NCBI GenBank assembly: GCA_051252415.1
Contig: JBPOGA010000006.1
Location: 132,697-196,696, forward strand
Reading direction: 5' to 3'
DNA: 64,000 bases
Origin: JBPOFY01 sp051252415
GTDB taxonomy: Bacteria; Verrucomicrobiota; Verrucomicrobiia; Opitutales; Coraliomargaritaceae
Shown here: piece after piece, positions 63,957 through 64,000 of the stretch
Numbering within the stretch: the first letter of the stretch is position 1
How the letters are laid out: each line of letters begins with the position of its first letter
The notes under the pieces: generated by a model
The model's database searches: none
What the model saw: only the letters and a program-made list of their open reading frames with translations
Told to the model about the DNA's origin: nothing
Program-made: the position numbers and the translations under genes

Positions 63957-64000
63957 GGAGGGGTGCGCTTCGTCGCAACCGCATTGTGCAAGTCGAGCGT
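63957..64000. repeat. REP family D element, right of RAYT (cut by window end)
   Basis: GGAGGGGTGCGCTTCGTCGC followed by AACCGCATTGTGCAAGTCGA; it matches the first 44 bp of the left copy with one base change and surely continues past the window. Confidence 0.85.

Overview
The window looks like a chromosomal piece of a marine-type Verrucomicrobiota bacterium, most likely Opitutae/Puniceicoccales (Coraliomargarita or Lentimonas-like). The reasons are a giant pseudopilin-like protein of the Verru_Chthon cassette A type, an OmcB-like DUF11 surface protein, a DUF4838 protein, a DUF5069 protein, an SHD1-type protein, a three-gene type-B succinate dehydrogenase operon, a sulfotransferase in the polysaccharide cluster, weak Shine-Dalgarno sites and a very high load of REP-like palindromes. 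The lineage is inferred from gene content; no rRNA or tRNA gene was recognised.

Layout. Positions 1-14467 (+) are the distal part of an exopolysaccharide/O-antigen cluster: a capsule-type glycosyltransferase (cut by the window edge), a Wzy-like polymerase, a sulfotransferase, several glycosyltransferases, two ATP-grasp proteins, an acetyltransferase, a LegC/PglE-type aminotransferase, two 4,6-dehydratases and a PglC-like initiating sugar transferase. The last group suggests that the repeat unit starts with a 4-amino-4,6-dideoxy-HexNAc sugar. A bidirectional terminator closes it. 14.5-25.5 kb holds housekeeping genes mostly on the minus strand (Y-family polymerase, RidA, dicarboxylate-type symporter, rsmA, trpC, DUF5069, a lipoprotein, pyrG) plus one MFS transporter, with repeats in nearly every gap. 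25.8-31.3 kb (+) holds sdhCAB and an abundant-looking DUF11 surface protein. 31.7-46.3 kb holds a DUF4838 protein, a probable two-gene tRNA wobble-uridine module (MnmM-like methyltransferase plus MnmC-C-terminal-like FAD oxidase), yraN, zwf-opcA, a peroxiredoxin, a cyclic-nucleotide-binding protein, a methyltransferase-GT2 fusion, pyk, an MBL hydrolase, folE2 and a Nudix hydrolase. 46.3-64 kb holds the giant pseudopilin, secA, lnt, a three-gene Cys-rich/HMA/beta-barrel metal-type operon, a polyprenyl synthase, an alpha/beta hydrolase and mutS.

The most striking structure is the repeat ecology. Four REP-associated tyrosine transposase (RAYT) loci, three intact and one decayed, are each bracketed by their own palindrome family. 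A fifth palindrome family has no visible transposase. The heads of families A, B, C and E are GTAG and that of D is GGAG. Several palindromes sit exactly on gene 3' ends: the TAG in the GTAG head is the stop codon of rsmA, pyrG and one RAYT gene, and a palindrome encodes the last residues of Lnt. There is also a ~141-bp near-palindromic element with 18-bp terminal inverted repeats (three copies), heptamer and octamer tandem repeats, and a ~66-bp dispersed repeat (two copies).

Two biosynthetic genes, pyrG and trpC, have terminator-like hairpins with a six-U run ending 3-4 nt before an ATG, which suggests leader-based attenuation, most convincingly for pyrG because no minus-strand gene lies upstream of it in the divergent gap.
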